A DNA stretch of 64,000 bases. It comes from Trachythela sp. YZ-2020. Taxonomy: Eukaryota > Cnidaria > Anthozoa > Malacalcyonacea > Clavulariidae. How positions within the stretch are numbered: the stretch's first letter is position 1; the number at the start of each line of letters is the position of its first letter. Under the pieces are notes generated by a model, which saw nothing but the letters and a program-made list of their open reading frames with translations, searched no databases and was not told the DNA's origin. Positions 10,710-21,999 of this stretch are shown here, piece by piece. The stretch spans positions 3,707,001 through 3,771,000 of the forward strand of contig JADLSH010000220.1 in the NCBI GenBank assembly GCA_016169945.1, read 5' to 3'. The position numbers and the translations under genes are program-made.

Positions 10710-12466
10710 ATGGCAATAAATTTTCTCGTAACAAATGGGCATTTGGGTCCGAAAGAAATTCACATTGGGTACATTTTTACCCCACTACAGAGGTCAAATG
10801 ATTCCAACACAAACAAATATATATATGCCCTCCCAAATTATTTTCACCAAGAATGGCTTCCCATTCCAGGTCGAAACGGATGGAAATCCCAGTTCAACAC
10901 CATGTTTTCCCCCGCCAAGCATGGTTCCACTATACCAGACCGAAACTGATGGAAGTCCCAGTTCAACCACCATTCCAACCTTATTGGTAATTACTGATTA
11001 CATTAATCATATGACCACAAACAGTCCTTTTCAATTAGAACAAATGCCTATTCCTACTATCGTTTCCTCAACCAGTAAAGTTAGAAAACTATGCGTAAAT
11101 CGTGAACTAAATCGTAACTAAACCTGTAGAATCAACTAACCGAAGCAATTGCAACTTTGTGCCGGAAATCGTTTTATCAAATGAAACGGAACACGCGCGG
11201 AGAACAACGGTAGAGCGACCCAATCATTATTTTGTACCCCCTATCATGTTGTCTAACGTTATGTCCCTGGTCCCTAAGATGGACGAGTTAGCCCAAGTTG
11301 TGAAGAATCATGATAATCCCGATATTGTTTTAATAACAGAAACATGGTTAAAAAACAACATTCCAGATTAAGTTATTCAAATTAATGGCTATGCGTTATT
11401 TCGACGAGATAGGGAAGAAAAAGAATATGGTGGTGTCTGCCTTTATGTCAAAAACACTCATGCAATTAATACCCTTGATATGCCGAATGATAACGAATGT
11501 GAAGTTCTTTGGGCCATTGTTAATTTACATGCCGAGAGGTTTTTCTAATCTTATAGTACCAGTATTATACCATCCTCCTTGCGCAAATAGATCTGTCATG
11601 TTGGAATACCTGCATTCATCTCTAGAACCACTGGAAACTAGATATCCAAATTGTGGTTTGATCATGGTAGGAGACTTTAATAAATTACCTGTACAATCTC
11701 TAACTCGCCAATTCCAGCTTAAACAAATTGTAGACTTCAAAACAAGAGGGTCAAGTAAATTGGACCTAATTCTAACAAATCTTGCTGGTGTTTAGGAGAA
11801 ACTTTTCAGTGGTCCACCACTTGGTTTGTCAGACCATGTAACTGTTTTTGCCTTATCTAAAGTTCGAACAAAGGGAAAACAGTGTAACCAAACGATTTAT
11901 GTCCGTGACAAAAGACCTAGTAGCGTACGAAGACTGGGTACTTTTTTCCCGAAGTACCATGGAACCACGTCATTACCCCCGATATTTCATGTGAACAAAA
12001 TTTAACGAACTTTTTAACTGTTTAAATACTTTGGCGCCATTGAAAGCGGTAAAGATCCATTGCAATGACCGACCATGGATGAATAATAATTTGAAACATC
12101 TTATTCAGAGACGACAAAAAGCTTTTGCTCAAAATAACGAGACATTATAGAAATGGTTACGGAACAAAGTAAATAGGACAAGGAAAAACTGTCGTAAATT
12201 ATACTATGTAGCCAAAGTACATGAGTTAAAACAATTGGTGGAGAGAAGTGAAAAATCTGTGTGGTATCCCATCAGGAAGAGCAATTGATATATTCTCGAG
12301 TTTAGAACAGGATGCACAGGACCCTCTCTCACTTGGTAACAAGATAAACAACAGCTTTCTGGAACCAATGCAGAACTACCTCCCTTTGGATGATAATGCC
12401 TCTCTTGGGCTTATCAATGACAATCCGATCATTTTGGCAGTGGATGAAGTAATGGCATATCTATAA
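10710..12466 (+). pseudogene. LINE ORF2 remnant (N-terminal and endonuclease part)
   Basis: The region reads in broken frames as a LINE ORF2 of the same general type as the element at 28-32 kb. There is a Pro/Ser/Thr-rich leader with TETDGSPSST (about 10930), then the apurinic-endonuclease-like (EEP) domain: DIVLITETWL at about 11310, an in-frame stop at 11369-11371, VGDFN at about 11665 and a GLSDHVTVF segment at about 11825. A linker ending DEVMAYL precedes the stop at 12466. The RT domain is missing, so the copy is 3'-truncated and carries several frameshifts and stops. The endonuclease would have nicked target DNA to prime reverse transcription. It is not functional here. Confidence 0.8.
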
Positions 12467-12752
12467 ATCTAGAAGATAAAATAATTTCGTAATTGTTATA
12501 AAGATGGGGTTATTATAAAAGATTGGGTAGGATATATTTTTCACTGATACGATGATACGAAGTGAAAATAGATTACGTAATTATTAGAAAGACCTGTTAC
12601 TATAAAAATAGTAGATGAAAATACAATTATACAACTTAATATTAACTATGTTAGTGTACATTTACGCAAAATGTTCCTTTCTCATCTCTAATAATGTTCC
12701 TTTCTCACCAGTAATAATGTTTGAATACAGAATACATACTATTACTAGAAAT

Positions 12753-13541
12753 ACACTCATGCAGAATCCCCTCGCCTATTCGAACTCAGGAATTATACTT
12801 CCCAAAATTTATTGTAACATGAAGTATTCAGTCAATCATTGTAATCATAGCAACACACAATTTTTTCCCTTTTTTCGTACAAAATAATAAAATAGTGATA
12901 TAAATATTTGTACTTTGTAGATATGTTATTACGTACTCTTTTAGCTTTGGTTGCTGTAAAATTTAACCTTAGACATTTCACAAAAACGTCAAAAATTTTC
13001 AGAAAACTTCAATTGTTTTTTGAGAGTATATTTTTCTTAAATTTATCTTTCAAATGAAGTTTTTGACATTACGTTGTTTCTTCAAAATTCAAATTTAAAC
13101 TTCCTAAAATACCTTTTAGGTTTACTCGATATTATAATAACCTCACAGAGTCAAGAGTGACATACGCTTTTGCAAATCCACAAACTAAAATATGCAAAAT
13201 AGACACTTACCCGTTCAAAACACTTCAAAAGTGCATTTTTTTCAAGTAAGACTCTTTTTGAAGTAAGACTCTATTTATCGGTATGTTTTTCCAATAGCCC
13301 GAGTATTAAAACTGAATCGTTTTTTATGCATAACAAAATCTTTATCCGTAAATCTTTTTAAAAATGTTTATCCGTATGTTTCTCTCGACCTGAACTCGCG
13401 CATGCGTATAACGTAGAAAACCTGAACCGTCCATGGCATCGCGGCGGACGACTTTGGATTCCGCTATGTTTTCACATACCCGGGTGTAAATATCCGAGCG
13501 GAATTAGTACCCTCGCACGGCGCTTCGCGCCGGCTCGGGGA
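12753..13541 (+). mobile_element. Dispersed repeat R1, copy A
   Basis: It aligns end to end with copies at 16032-16977 (minus) and 18650-19509 (plus). Shared landmarks are tactagaaataca at the start, a gcgcatgcg-type NRF1-like motif, gcggacgac, acatacccgggtgtaaat, and the terminal hairpin cggcgcttcgcgccgg followed by ctcgggg. No inverted termini are seen. In this copy the ATG of the conserved short frame is lost. Confidence 0.75.
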
Positions 13542-13744
13542 TAAACTATTTAAAACTATAAACTATTTAAAAGACTGGGCTCAATTTCTTCCGCGAACTG
13601 CTCGGAACTCCAATTCTTGTTCCTTTAACTTTCGTGCATTTTGCGAACGTATTCTTTATCTCGAAAGTAATTAAATTTTACGACAATTGGTCGTGGTTTC
13701 GTGTTCGTTTCGGATTTACTTTCAGTACAATGGGACCGATCAAT

Positions 13745-14560
13745 TTTTACTGTCATTAAATGTCAGTCCAGATATAGACGACCAGTGTTCTATGTTTCCA
13801 AATCAGATTGGAGCGACCTATCCTCGTATCATCTGCAAACATTGCTACTTGACTGATCTTTACTGATGGAATCGAAAAGGTTGTTGACGTCAAACTAAAA
13901 CAGAGCTGGTCCAAGGATAGAGCCTTGCGGGAGACCTGATGATATAGAGAGTGTGTTTGAGGTAACACCAAGTACTGTTACACGCTGGCGATGGCCTGTT
14001 AAATACGACTGGAACCTTCAGGAATCTGCCACCAAAGCCGTAATTCCTTAGTTTGATTATTGTTTTCTAATGACTAATCCGATCAAAAGCTCTGGATATA
14101 TCAAGGTAGATGGTATCTACCTGTCCTCCATTGTCTAAAATCCTGCCAATTATCTAGTCAAGCATTTATAAAAGATTCGTCACATATGATTTACACAAGA
14201 AAGTGCACGACTTTGAGAGGTTAGGATAAATGATACTTGCGTTCTAAAACTTTAGAAACGATCGACAACGTTAAGAAGGGTTTGTAGTTTTGGGAATAAA
14301 CTTTATCACCTTTCTTATAATTATATAGGTACGACATTTGCTTTCTTCCAATTCTTCTGGAACGCTTCCAAGACGTAACGATTTATTGAACAACTTACAG
14401 AGGGAGGGATCGACTATGGAGGCAGTAACTTTGAGCGGTCTGGCTGGGATTTCGTCCGGTCCGGTTGCTTTGTTGATATCGATGATTTTAAGCGCTTATT
14501 CAACTTCAAGTTCACTTAGGATAGTTCAGTTATGAGTTGATCGGTACTTGATTCTTAGAA
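13745..14560 (-). pseudogene. LINE reverse transcriptase remnant
   Basis: Read on the minus strand, the order is typical of a non-LTR RT. An INKATGPD-like stretch comes near 14480, degraded. Next is a run like YLTGHRQRVTVLGVTSNTLS near 14000, then motif B as GLPQGSILGPALF near 13915, and motif C as AMFADDTRIG near 13830. Frames change between these blocks and several stops intervene. A short tail beyond motif C is followed by unrelated sequence. The family differs from the one at 28-32 kb, which has GGVPQGSKLGP in motif B. Inactive. Confidence 0.75.
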
Positions 14561-15264
14561 GGATCAGATAGATTGTCAGATGTAAATATACAGATGCAAA
14601 GTAACTATTGACCATGATTTCGGCTATTTCAGCATGGTCCGTGGCCGTAGGTCTAACTGAGGATGGGCTAATTTGGTCAGTGGAGCTGAATGTTGCAGGT
14701 ATAGAGATACTATCTGGGATTTTATTTCTGTTTTAGGACAGATCAAAAGCGCTTAGGGTTGTTTGCAAAGGCTGTTTGCAAAGCTATCGTTAACCGAGGA
14801 CGAGGAGAATCAGTGAACAGCAGTGAATCGCTTTATAGGATGGATACGAGCTAGGGCAAACCGTTGTACTGCTTTAGAACGAACAATCTTAAACGTATCG
14901 TTAGAGGAAGTTAAGAATTTAGTACTGAGTAAACAACCGGGACTTGAATAACTGGCCGTTTAATACAGGGTGGCCGCCCAATACAGGTTCGACTGTATAT
15001 AAGTTATATTAAAGCTTAACGTATTATAGCACAAAACATACTATAAATTAGCAAAATTTTAAGTAAAAATCTGAATATGGTCAAACAACAATAGTCAATA
15101 TTCAAAGTATTGTTTAATTAGTGTAAAATACAGACGAAAATTAGAGAAAAATAGACGAATAACACTATTGTCTAAAATAGAGATTCTGAGTTAAGTTAAA
15201 GCATGCGTTCATCGGGATTTTCCCTGAAGCATCTAATTATGGTTAATGACATAGCCTAAATTTT
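14561..15264. other. No supported gene
   Basis: Probably 5' parts of the same degraded LINE grading into AT-rich spacer. No domain is identified. Confidence 0.4.
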
Positions 15265-15510
15265 CTTTAATATAGATGCGGTATCTGGTATATTTCTGTG
15301 TGAACAGCAGCCAATATCAATCAGCTCTGCAGAGGTATGCGGAAATAGAAACTCGAGCATATACAAGTAAACGAGCATAAAGCCTTTAGACAGAATGGAT
15401 TTGGACAGGCGGAGACAAGTTCTGATGGCGAGCGACAGACATTACTTTTGCCTATTGATACAGGTTAGTTTGAATTTTATATGACCATTATAATTACGCG
15501 AAATTTCGGA
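15265..15510 (+). repeat. Diverged copy of a segment of the 7.4-kb array unit
   Basis: It aligns in the same orientation with about 39950-40370 of the array unit. Shared pieces are gtatgcggaaatagaaact, then ggatttggacaggcggagac (unit: ggatttgtacaggccgagac), then gatacaggttagtttg (unit: gacacaggtttgtttg), and cgaaatttcgg. The block between the acag and the gttagt would read AETSSDGERQTLLLPIDT here and AETSSKHVRRRQALIPPLDT in the array. That may be an exon-like cassette or just DNA-level homology. The unit has about 150 extra bases in the middle. Confidence 0.6.
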
Positions 15511-16031
15511 TTGCAAGTTAGTCAAATTATTACAACACTATAGACGTCCTAGTGAAATGGCATAGAGGAAGAGGAAGGGCGCCAGACAGAGACTTGTCAT
15601 CATTGGACTCCGATGTATACCGAAATAATTCGGTTTTGTTTTTTTTCTTTTCAAAACCAAAGATAAATATTTCAGTTTTATAATAGCGTTCTGTTTTATT
15701 CGCTTCTGCTGTCCCATAGTTAGTTCTGTTTAGTTTCATTTTCGAAGTCTCAGAAGTGAATTTTCTGTGTTTCCTGAGAGAAAATTTTATCAAAGTTGTG
15801 AATTAGTTTTTACGCGTAAGAATTCACGATTTTGTAACACAATTGTAAACTTTTTACAACCTCATTCCCAAGTTTTGAAATTACATTCGCTCCTTGTACA
15901 TCACGAGAACGAATGAATTGGTTAAATTTAACTTGTTCCTATTGATATATATACACACCATGTCAAAGTAACGACAATTAAACTTTTATAGATAAGTTGA
16001 TTGTATAGTTGGCTCTGCAAAAAAATATATT
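15511..16031. other. No supported gene
   Basis: AT-rich sequence with only short frames of biased composition and no domain. Confidence 0.4.
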
Positions 16032-16131
16032 CCCCGAGCCGGCGCGAAGCCCTGTGCGAGGGTACTAATTCCGCTCGGATATTTACACCCGGGTATGTGA
16101 CAACATAGCGGAATGCAAAGTCGTCCGCCAT
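15928..16131 (-). CDS. Short conserved frame of repeat R1, copy B
   Basis: An ATG at 16131 (complement) opens MADDFAFRYVVTYPGVNIRA, continuing ELVPSHRASRRLG, before leaving the repeat and ending after 67 codons. Residues 1-33 match the frame in copy C at 19410. Sequence downstream of the repeat boundary is unrelated. I do not recognise the peptide. It may be the start of a chimeric product or a chance frame within a conserved promoter-like segment. Confidence 0.25.
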   Translation of the reverse strand: MADDFAFRYVVTYPGVNIRAELVPSHRASRRLGEYIFLQSQLYNQLIYKSLIVVTLTWCVYISIGTS

Positions 16132-16977
16132 TATGTCCTGGACCCTACGTCATGGACGGTCATGGACGGTCATGGACAGTTTTCTGCTTTATGCGCATGC
16201 GCGAGTTTAGGCCAAGAGAAAACGTTTTTCAAAAATAGTTTTGTACATTGTTTTGTACTCAGGAGTCGGGAAATAATACAAACAAATAAAGTCTTCAAAA
16301 CAAGATAAATGAACATTTTGTAGAGGACTTTCACTTACTAAAGTCAAGAGGAAAATAAATCAGTCAAAAGACCGAGAAAGGACAAGGTTTTCGAGTTTTA
16401 AACCGTTTTTAACGCGTAAGTGTCTATTTTAATTTGCATACTTGCTTTTGCAGTTTTACCGTCAATTGGCATGCACTATATTTTGTGGTTTTCAAAATGC
16501 GTAGTTCATCTTGTGTGGTCAATACAGCATTGATTAATCTTAAAAAGTGTTTTAACATGAATTCAAATGAGTTATAGAATAAGAAACAATATATTTAATC
16601 TCAAAAACTTCATAGTATAAAAATATTGTTCTAAAAACAGTTGAAGTTTTATGACAATTTTGAAACGTTTTGTGAGACGTCTCAGATTGAATTTTAGAGT
16701 AAATCAAAGCTAAAAGAGTACGTAATAACATAACTACTTTATATAGTTGAGCAATTAATAATTTTACAGTTAAAAGTAAAAACCTTATCACTATTGTGCC
16801 ATTTTGTAAAAAAAAGAAAACAAATATACGGCCGGTTGCGTGTTACACTGTTGCGTGTTACCATGGTTACAGTGATCAACTCAGTACTTCTTGTTACAAT
16901 GACTTTTGGGGAGTTTAAATGCTTGGTTCTAATGGGCGAGGGGTTCTGCATGAATGTATTTCTAGTATGGTATGAAA
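16032..16977 (-). mobile_element. Dispersed repeat R1, copy B
   Basis: Inverted relative to copies A and C, with the same end landmarks (ccccgagcc at 16032, tttctagta ending at 16977). It has a triplicated gtcatggacg near 16150-16178 and the NRF1-like tgcgcatgcgcg near 16193. Confidence 0.75.
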
Positions 16978-18480
16978 AGAAGTAAAATCCTGGAAGTAAA
17001 ATGAGTAAATTATTCGGCGGACCAGGCCCTCCAGTCTCCCCCCCCCTGTATCGGACGGCCTTACTTCCTGGCCAATATTGAAGTTCCTGTTTTCTGTCTT
17101 CGCGTGCTATGCTTTCAAAAATAATCCAGAACAATAATTTTTTTTTGTGTTACAGGCAGACAACCACAACATATGTTTAGATCTGGCCCCAGAATGCTGT
17201 AAACAATGGCCTTTGTGACGTACAAGAACAGAGCTTCTCTTGTCTTTTGGCGCGAAAATTTGACTCGCATTTGGGCAAAATTTAATGTATTTTGCAAAAG
17301 CATTATTTAAACTGCATATCTGCTAGTTTTTGCACGAGTTAAAGCAGTTTTTGTAAATGTTTTTCTACTTGGAGTGCTTTGGTTCTTTCATCCTACAAGT
17401 AAACAGTAGGGTTTTTTAAATTCTAAGTCATAAAACACACTCTACATATAGGTTTAAAAGCTGCAGGATTTTAGTTTTAGCATTTATACATCAGATACAT
17501 TGAAGTTTTAGCGTTACAGTCAGGTATTAAGTCATAGTTAAATATATTTCTGCTTATAAATTATTAAACCTTTTGCACAGTATTAATTCAATATTAAAAG
17601 GTAGTCTGTAAATTATTTACTCTTCTTATTGTGTATTGAAATCAAATTGTAAATAGTACTTTCTGAATAAGTGTAACTCGAGGTGTAGCTTAGGTTATTG
17701 TATTTTTTAAATATTCAAGTGGCATTCAATTTTTCAACTAACTATAAAATATTATTTCAAAGATTAGAATAGAATTAAATTATTGTAATGCATGATGAAC
17801 CAAGCACTCCGAAAGAATCAAACGAACAGCTGCAACAAGGTGAAACTGCTATTTAAAATAACTTGTTAATTGTAATCCCCACCCTCCAACATCGGGAAAA
17901 GGTGGGAAGATAGATGTTAATACCTCCATACTAAACAATGACCTGACTCCCTGAGGAAGACTGAACTGACTAACCCTGGCTATAATCTCCCAACACATGA
18001 GGGAAAGATTTAAAGACATTTCATCACAGACATTTCATCTTTCAAAATTTATGAATTCTTGTTCAATATTTTCAAACACTGAAACACAATGCTGTACATA
18101 TGCAGGGCAGAACCACTCTCTTTCAAATTATTGCAAATTATTTTGCTATTCTGTGAGAAAACAAATCCATGAACTAATTCATTGTGCCACTGTGTAGAAA
18201 AACAAACATGCAGGAAAACAAACAAATAATATTTGATTTAATTTGCTTAATATTTGAGATGTGTTTGGATCAGACTTAACAGGCCAACCTTAGACTGTGA
18301 CTAGGCTGTATAGCGAAGCCCCCTAAACGTTTCCCCATATTTAATATGCCCCGCATTCAAGGGTCGGGAATCCATGATAATGGGAAATACCTTGGTTAAG
18401 CATGACTAGGTGGGGGATTTCCCATTAAGTGTCAGTACCCTACCACTGACTATAGGCATAGGAAATAACTGTTACTTCAA

Positions 18481-18492
18481 GGGGGGGGGGGG
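18481..18492. repeat. Poly-G run
   Basis: Twelve consecutive G within the loop of the foldback structure. Confidence 0.8.
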
Positions 18493-18649
18493 CACTTCTT
18501 AAGGGCACCTCTTCTTTAGTAAAGGGCTCTTTGAATTAGCTGGAGAAAGGGGCACTTTGAAGAAAAGTTGGGGGATCATGTTCCCCTGGTTCAAACGCCA
18601 CTGCGACTGACAAGTAAGATCCTCTGGCATTAGACAGAGTACTGAAAAA

Positions 18650-19509
18650 TACTAGAAATACATGCATGCAGTAACCCCTCGTCCATTTGAACCATAGTTA
18701 AGTTTGAACCAAACAATTTACTCCCAAAAAGCTATTGTAACATGAAGTACTGAGTCGACGAATGTAACCATGGTAACACGCAACATTGTATATTTTTTAT
18801 ATTTTAATTTGTACAAAATCTTATTTTGTTTTTAACTATAAAATTATCAATTGTCCAACTATATAAAGTGGGTATGCTATTGTGTACTCTTTTAGCTTTG
18901 TTTTACTGTAACATTCAACTTTAGACGTTCACAAAACGTTTCGAAATTGTCAAAAAACTTCAACTGCTTTTCGAGGAGTATTTTTATACTTCGCACTTGC
19001 TTTTGCATTTTTTTAATTTTTCTATAACATATTTGAATCAATACTAAAATACTCTTAAAGATCATTAGATCAATCAATGTTGTATTGACCACACAGAATG
19101 ATCTACACATTTTCAAATTCACAAATTATACTGCATGCTATGTTAAAAAATCGGCAAAGCAAGCATGGAAAATAGACACTTGCCTGTTTAAGACGCTCCT
19201 TTTTCGGTCTTTCTATTGTTTCTCCTCTTGTTAATTTGTCCTCTAAATAATTTTCATTTATCTTGTTTTGGAGACATAGAGACTTACTTATAAAATGAGT
19301 GCAAAACTAATTTTGAAAAAAGTTTGCAAAATGGAAGTCTTCTCTCGGCTTGAACTTGCGCATGCGCATAACTTACGAAAAGGTCCAGTCCAGTCCATGA
19401 CAAAAAAAAATGGCGGACGACTTTGCATTCCACAATGTTTTCACATACCCGGGTGTAAATCTCCGAGCGGAATTAGTACCCTGGCACGGCGCTTCGCGCC
19501 GGCTCGGGG
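18650..19509 (+). mobile_element. Dispersed repeat R1, copy C
   Basis: Same orientation as copy A, sitting in the loop of the large foldback. It keeps tactagaaataca at the start, tgcgcatgcgcataac near 19356, aatggcggacgac near 19409 and the cggcgcttcgcgccgg hairpin near the end. Confidence 0.75.
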
Positions 19510-19601
19510 ATAAAAGTAGGGTGCATCTGGCTGATAGTTTTATTAACCCATTATTAACTGGCAGTACCCTACCACTGACGAGACAAATTGTTGGGCGTTA
19601 G
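19410..19601 (+). CDS. Short conserved frame of repeat R1, copy C
   Basis: An ATG at 19410 in an AAAAATGGCGG context opens MADDFAFHNVFTYPGVNLRA, continuing ELVPWHGASRRLG, as in copy B. The frame stays open for 63 codons, leaving the repeat after codon 33. The upstream NRF1-like motif and the YY1-like ATGGCGG at the start codon resemble a TATA-less promoter with its own start. No known domain is seen, and a product is possible but unproven. Confidence 0.3.
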   Translation: MADDFAFHNVFTYPGVNLRAELVPWHGASRRLGDKSRVHLADSFINPLLTGSTLPLTRQIVGR

Positions 19602-19755
19602 ACAGAATAAAATACTAAAGTAGGGCACATCTGGGCGTATTCCAGCTAATGAGTTAAATTAACTCATTAGCTGGAATACGCCCAGATGTGCCTTACTTTA
19701 GTATTTTATTCTTTCCAACGCCCAACAATTTTTTCCGTCAGTGGTAGGGTACTGC
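19552..19755. repeat. Near-perfect palindrome, about 200 bp
   Basis: Arms of about 100 bases mirror each other around 19658. ctggcagtaccctaccactg on the left returns as cagtggtagggtactgccag on the right, with only a few mismatches in between. It would form a long hairpin. Confidence 0.85.
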
Positions 19756-20876
19756 CAGTATATGGATCCCGACCCTTGAATGTGGGGCATATTAAATATG
19801 GGGAAACGTTTAGGGGGCTTGGCTATACAGCCTAGTCACAGTCTAAAGTTGGCCTGTTAAGTCTGATCTAAACACATGATCTCAAATATTAAACAAATTA
19901 AATCAAATTGTTTCTGTTTGTTTTCCTGTATGTTTGTTTTTCTACACAGTGGCACAATGAAATTAGTTCCTGGATTTGTTTTCTCACAGAATAGCAAAAT
20001 AATTTGCAATAATTTGAAAGAATGTGGTTCTGCCCTGCATGTGTACAGCATTGTGTTTCAGTGTTTGAAAATATTGAACAAGAATTCATAAAATTTAAAA
20101 GATATTCTTTGTTCAATAAATCAATTGAAATGTCTTTAAATCTTTCCCCCATGTGTTGGGAGATTAGCCAGGGTTAGTCAGTTCAGTCTTCCTCAGGGAG
20201 TCAGGTCATTGTTTAGTATGGAGGTATTAACATCTATCTTCCCACCTTTTCCCGATGTTGGAGGGTGGGGATTACAATTAACAAGTTATTTTAAATAGCA
20301 GTTTCACCTTGTTGCAGCTGTTCGTTTGATTCTTTCGAAGTGCTTGGTTCATCATGCATTACAATGATTTAATCCTATTCTAATCTTTGAAATAATATTT
20401 TAGAGTTAGTTGAAAAATTGAATACCACTTGAATATTTAAAAAATACAATAACCTAAGCTACACCGCGAGTTACACTTATTCAGAAAGTACTATTTACAA
20501 TTTGATTTCAATACACAATATGTACAGTAAATAATTTACAGACTACCTTTTAATATTGAATTAGTACTGTGCAAAAGGTTTAATAATTTATAAACAGAAA
20601 TATATTTAACTATGACTTAATACCTGACTGTAACGCTAAAACTTCAATGTATCTGATGTATAAATGGTAAAACTAAAATCCTGCAGCTTTTTAAAACTAT
20701 TTAGAGTGTGTTTTATGACTTGTAGTGTGTTTTATGACTTGTACTGTTTACTTGTAGAATGAAAGAATCAAGGCACTCCAAGTAGAAAAACATTTACAAA
20801 AACTGCTTTAACTCATGCAAAAACTAGCAGATATGCAATTTAAATAATGCTTTTGTAAAATACATTAAATTTTGAC

Positions 20877-21239
20877 TTTATGGGTATAAAACGTACGATC
20901 AATCGGTAAAAATACATGATCAGCATTGATAGACAACATGAGAATATTTCTAGAGCAAAATCGTTTACTGACGGTCTCTTACAACATTACAATACCTGAA
21001 AACGTTGAGCAAATCGATTCTAAAACGACGAATATGTTCGAATTGTGTTCACTCATGGCGTCCTTTCAAGGCTGTTTTCTCCGTAATACGTGCAGCAAAT
21101 TCCTTTTAATTTGCACAGAATTTAGCCAAGTCTTCTCTTTACACACAGCGATAAAAATAACAACGATCGCGACGTAAATTTGATAGAAAATTAATCATTT
21201 GTTCTTTGAAACAAAATTGCCGCCATGACAACAAAATTT
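20877..21239. other. No supported gene
   Basis: Contains an 83-codon frame on the plus strand (20926-21177) with no recognisable domain or splice context. It borders the LINE linker remnant. Confidence 0.4.
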
Positions 21240-21740
21240 ATCGACGAAGTGAATTTGATACCACTCTACATTGCAACATAGCTCCATTAGGCAATAGGCC
21301 CATTGCCCTATTGAAAATCTTTGTCAAATAATTTGCAATTACTGGGGTAGCGATACGAAGAATTTTAATCAAAAGAAGTCTATATACTTTAGATTCAGAC
21401 ACAGCTTGAAACTTAAAGCTGTTTGTTTCTTTTGTTATGTAATCTGTAAAATTTCTGTCACTATTAACGATAGTTTTGGAAATATCCGGACCAACATTAG
21501 TGAAATAATCATTGAAACATTCTGCTAACTCAGTTGGATCAGATATTTCTCCATTCTAGGTTTTGACAGAATCTATTTCTGGACACTTTTGTTTTCGGTT
21601 TAAAATTTTATTGACAGTTTTCCAAGCTTGCTTTGGGTCATGTCAATGACTTTTTCAAATTGTACTTTATAATAAGCTGTTTTCGCTTCTCGCAATGCAT
21701 CAGTTACGCGACAAGTTTAGCTTGCATTAAAATTAAATGT
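21240..21740 (-). pseudogene. LINE linker / RT N-terminus remnant
   Basis: On the minus strand the order is VTDALREAKTAYYKVQFEKV (about 21700-21640), then a frame change, NRKQKCPEIDSVKT, a stop, NGEISDPTELAECFNDYFTN, and finally IATPVIANYLTKIFN near 21330. This is the connector between endonuclease and RT plus the first RT helices of a non-LTR element. It breaks off before RT motif A, so it is a fragment truncated at both ends. Confidence 0.75.
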
Positions 21741-21999
21741 ACAAATTGCTATAAATTGGAATTTGTATACAATGGAACTCTGAAATTCCTTAGGAGTTTT
21801 GTCCTTACATGATACAAAGCTAGTTGTCATTGTGTCCCAGTAAATAATGATATCACACGGAGTGTTTACTGTAATACTCGTGACATTTTCGTTCTAAAGT
21901 TTCGTATTAGGTCAGTTCCACATTTACCCATGTATGGAAGTCGCACATAAATTTTTGGTGGTTGGTTGGTTTGTTCGTTATTAATGTCAGTACAGTTAG

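Larger units (their letters stand above)
17276..20876. mobile_element. 3.6-kb foldback structure with about 1.1-kb arms
   Basis: The left arm 17276-18452 and right arm 19735-20876 are inverted copies with high similarity. For example, cttcctcagggagtcaggtc at 20189 is the complement of the stretch near 17945, and atgcttttgtaaaatacatt at 20847 complements the left edge. The left arm has a 55-base stretch near 18375-18430 that the right arm lacks. The loop holds R1 copy C and a second, smaller palindrome. The arms contain a short frame (FMNSCSIFSNTETQCCT) present in both and not recognised. This is either a long-TIR element or an inverted duplication. Confidence 0.75.

Noticed and set aside
15530..15793. 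87-codon minus-strand frame rich in Lys, Thr and Asn
   Set aside because: Composition bias follows AT-rich sequence. No domain or splice signals.
20926..21177. 83-codon plus-strand frame
   Set aside because: Lies between repeats with no homologous copy, domain or splice sites.
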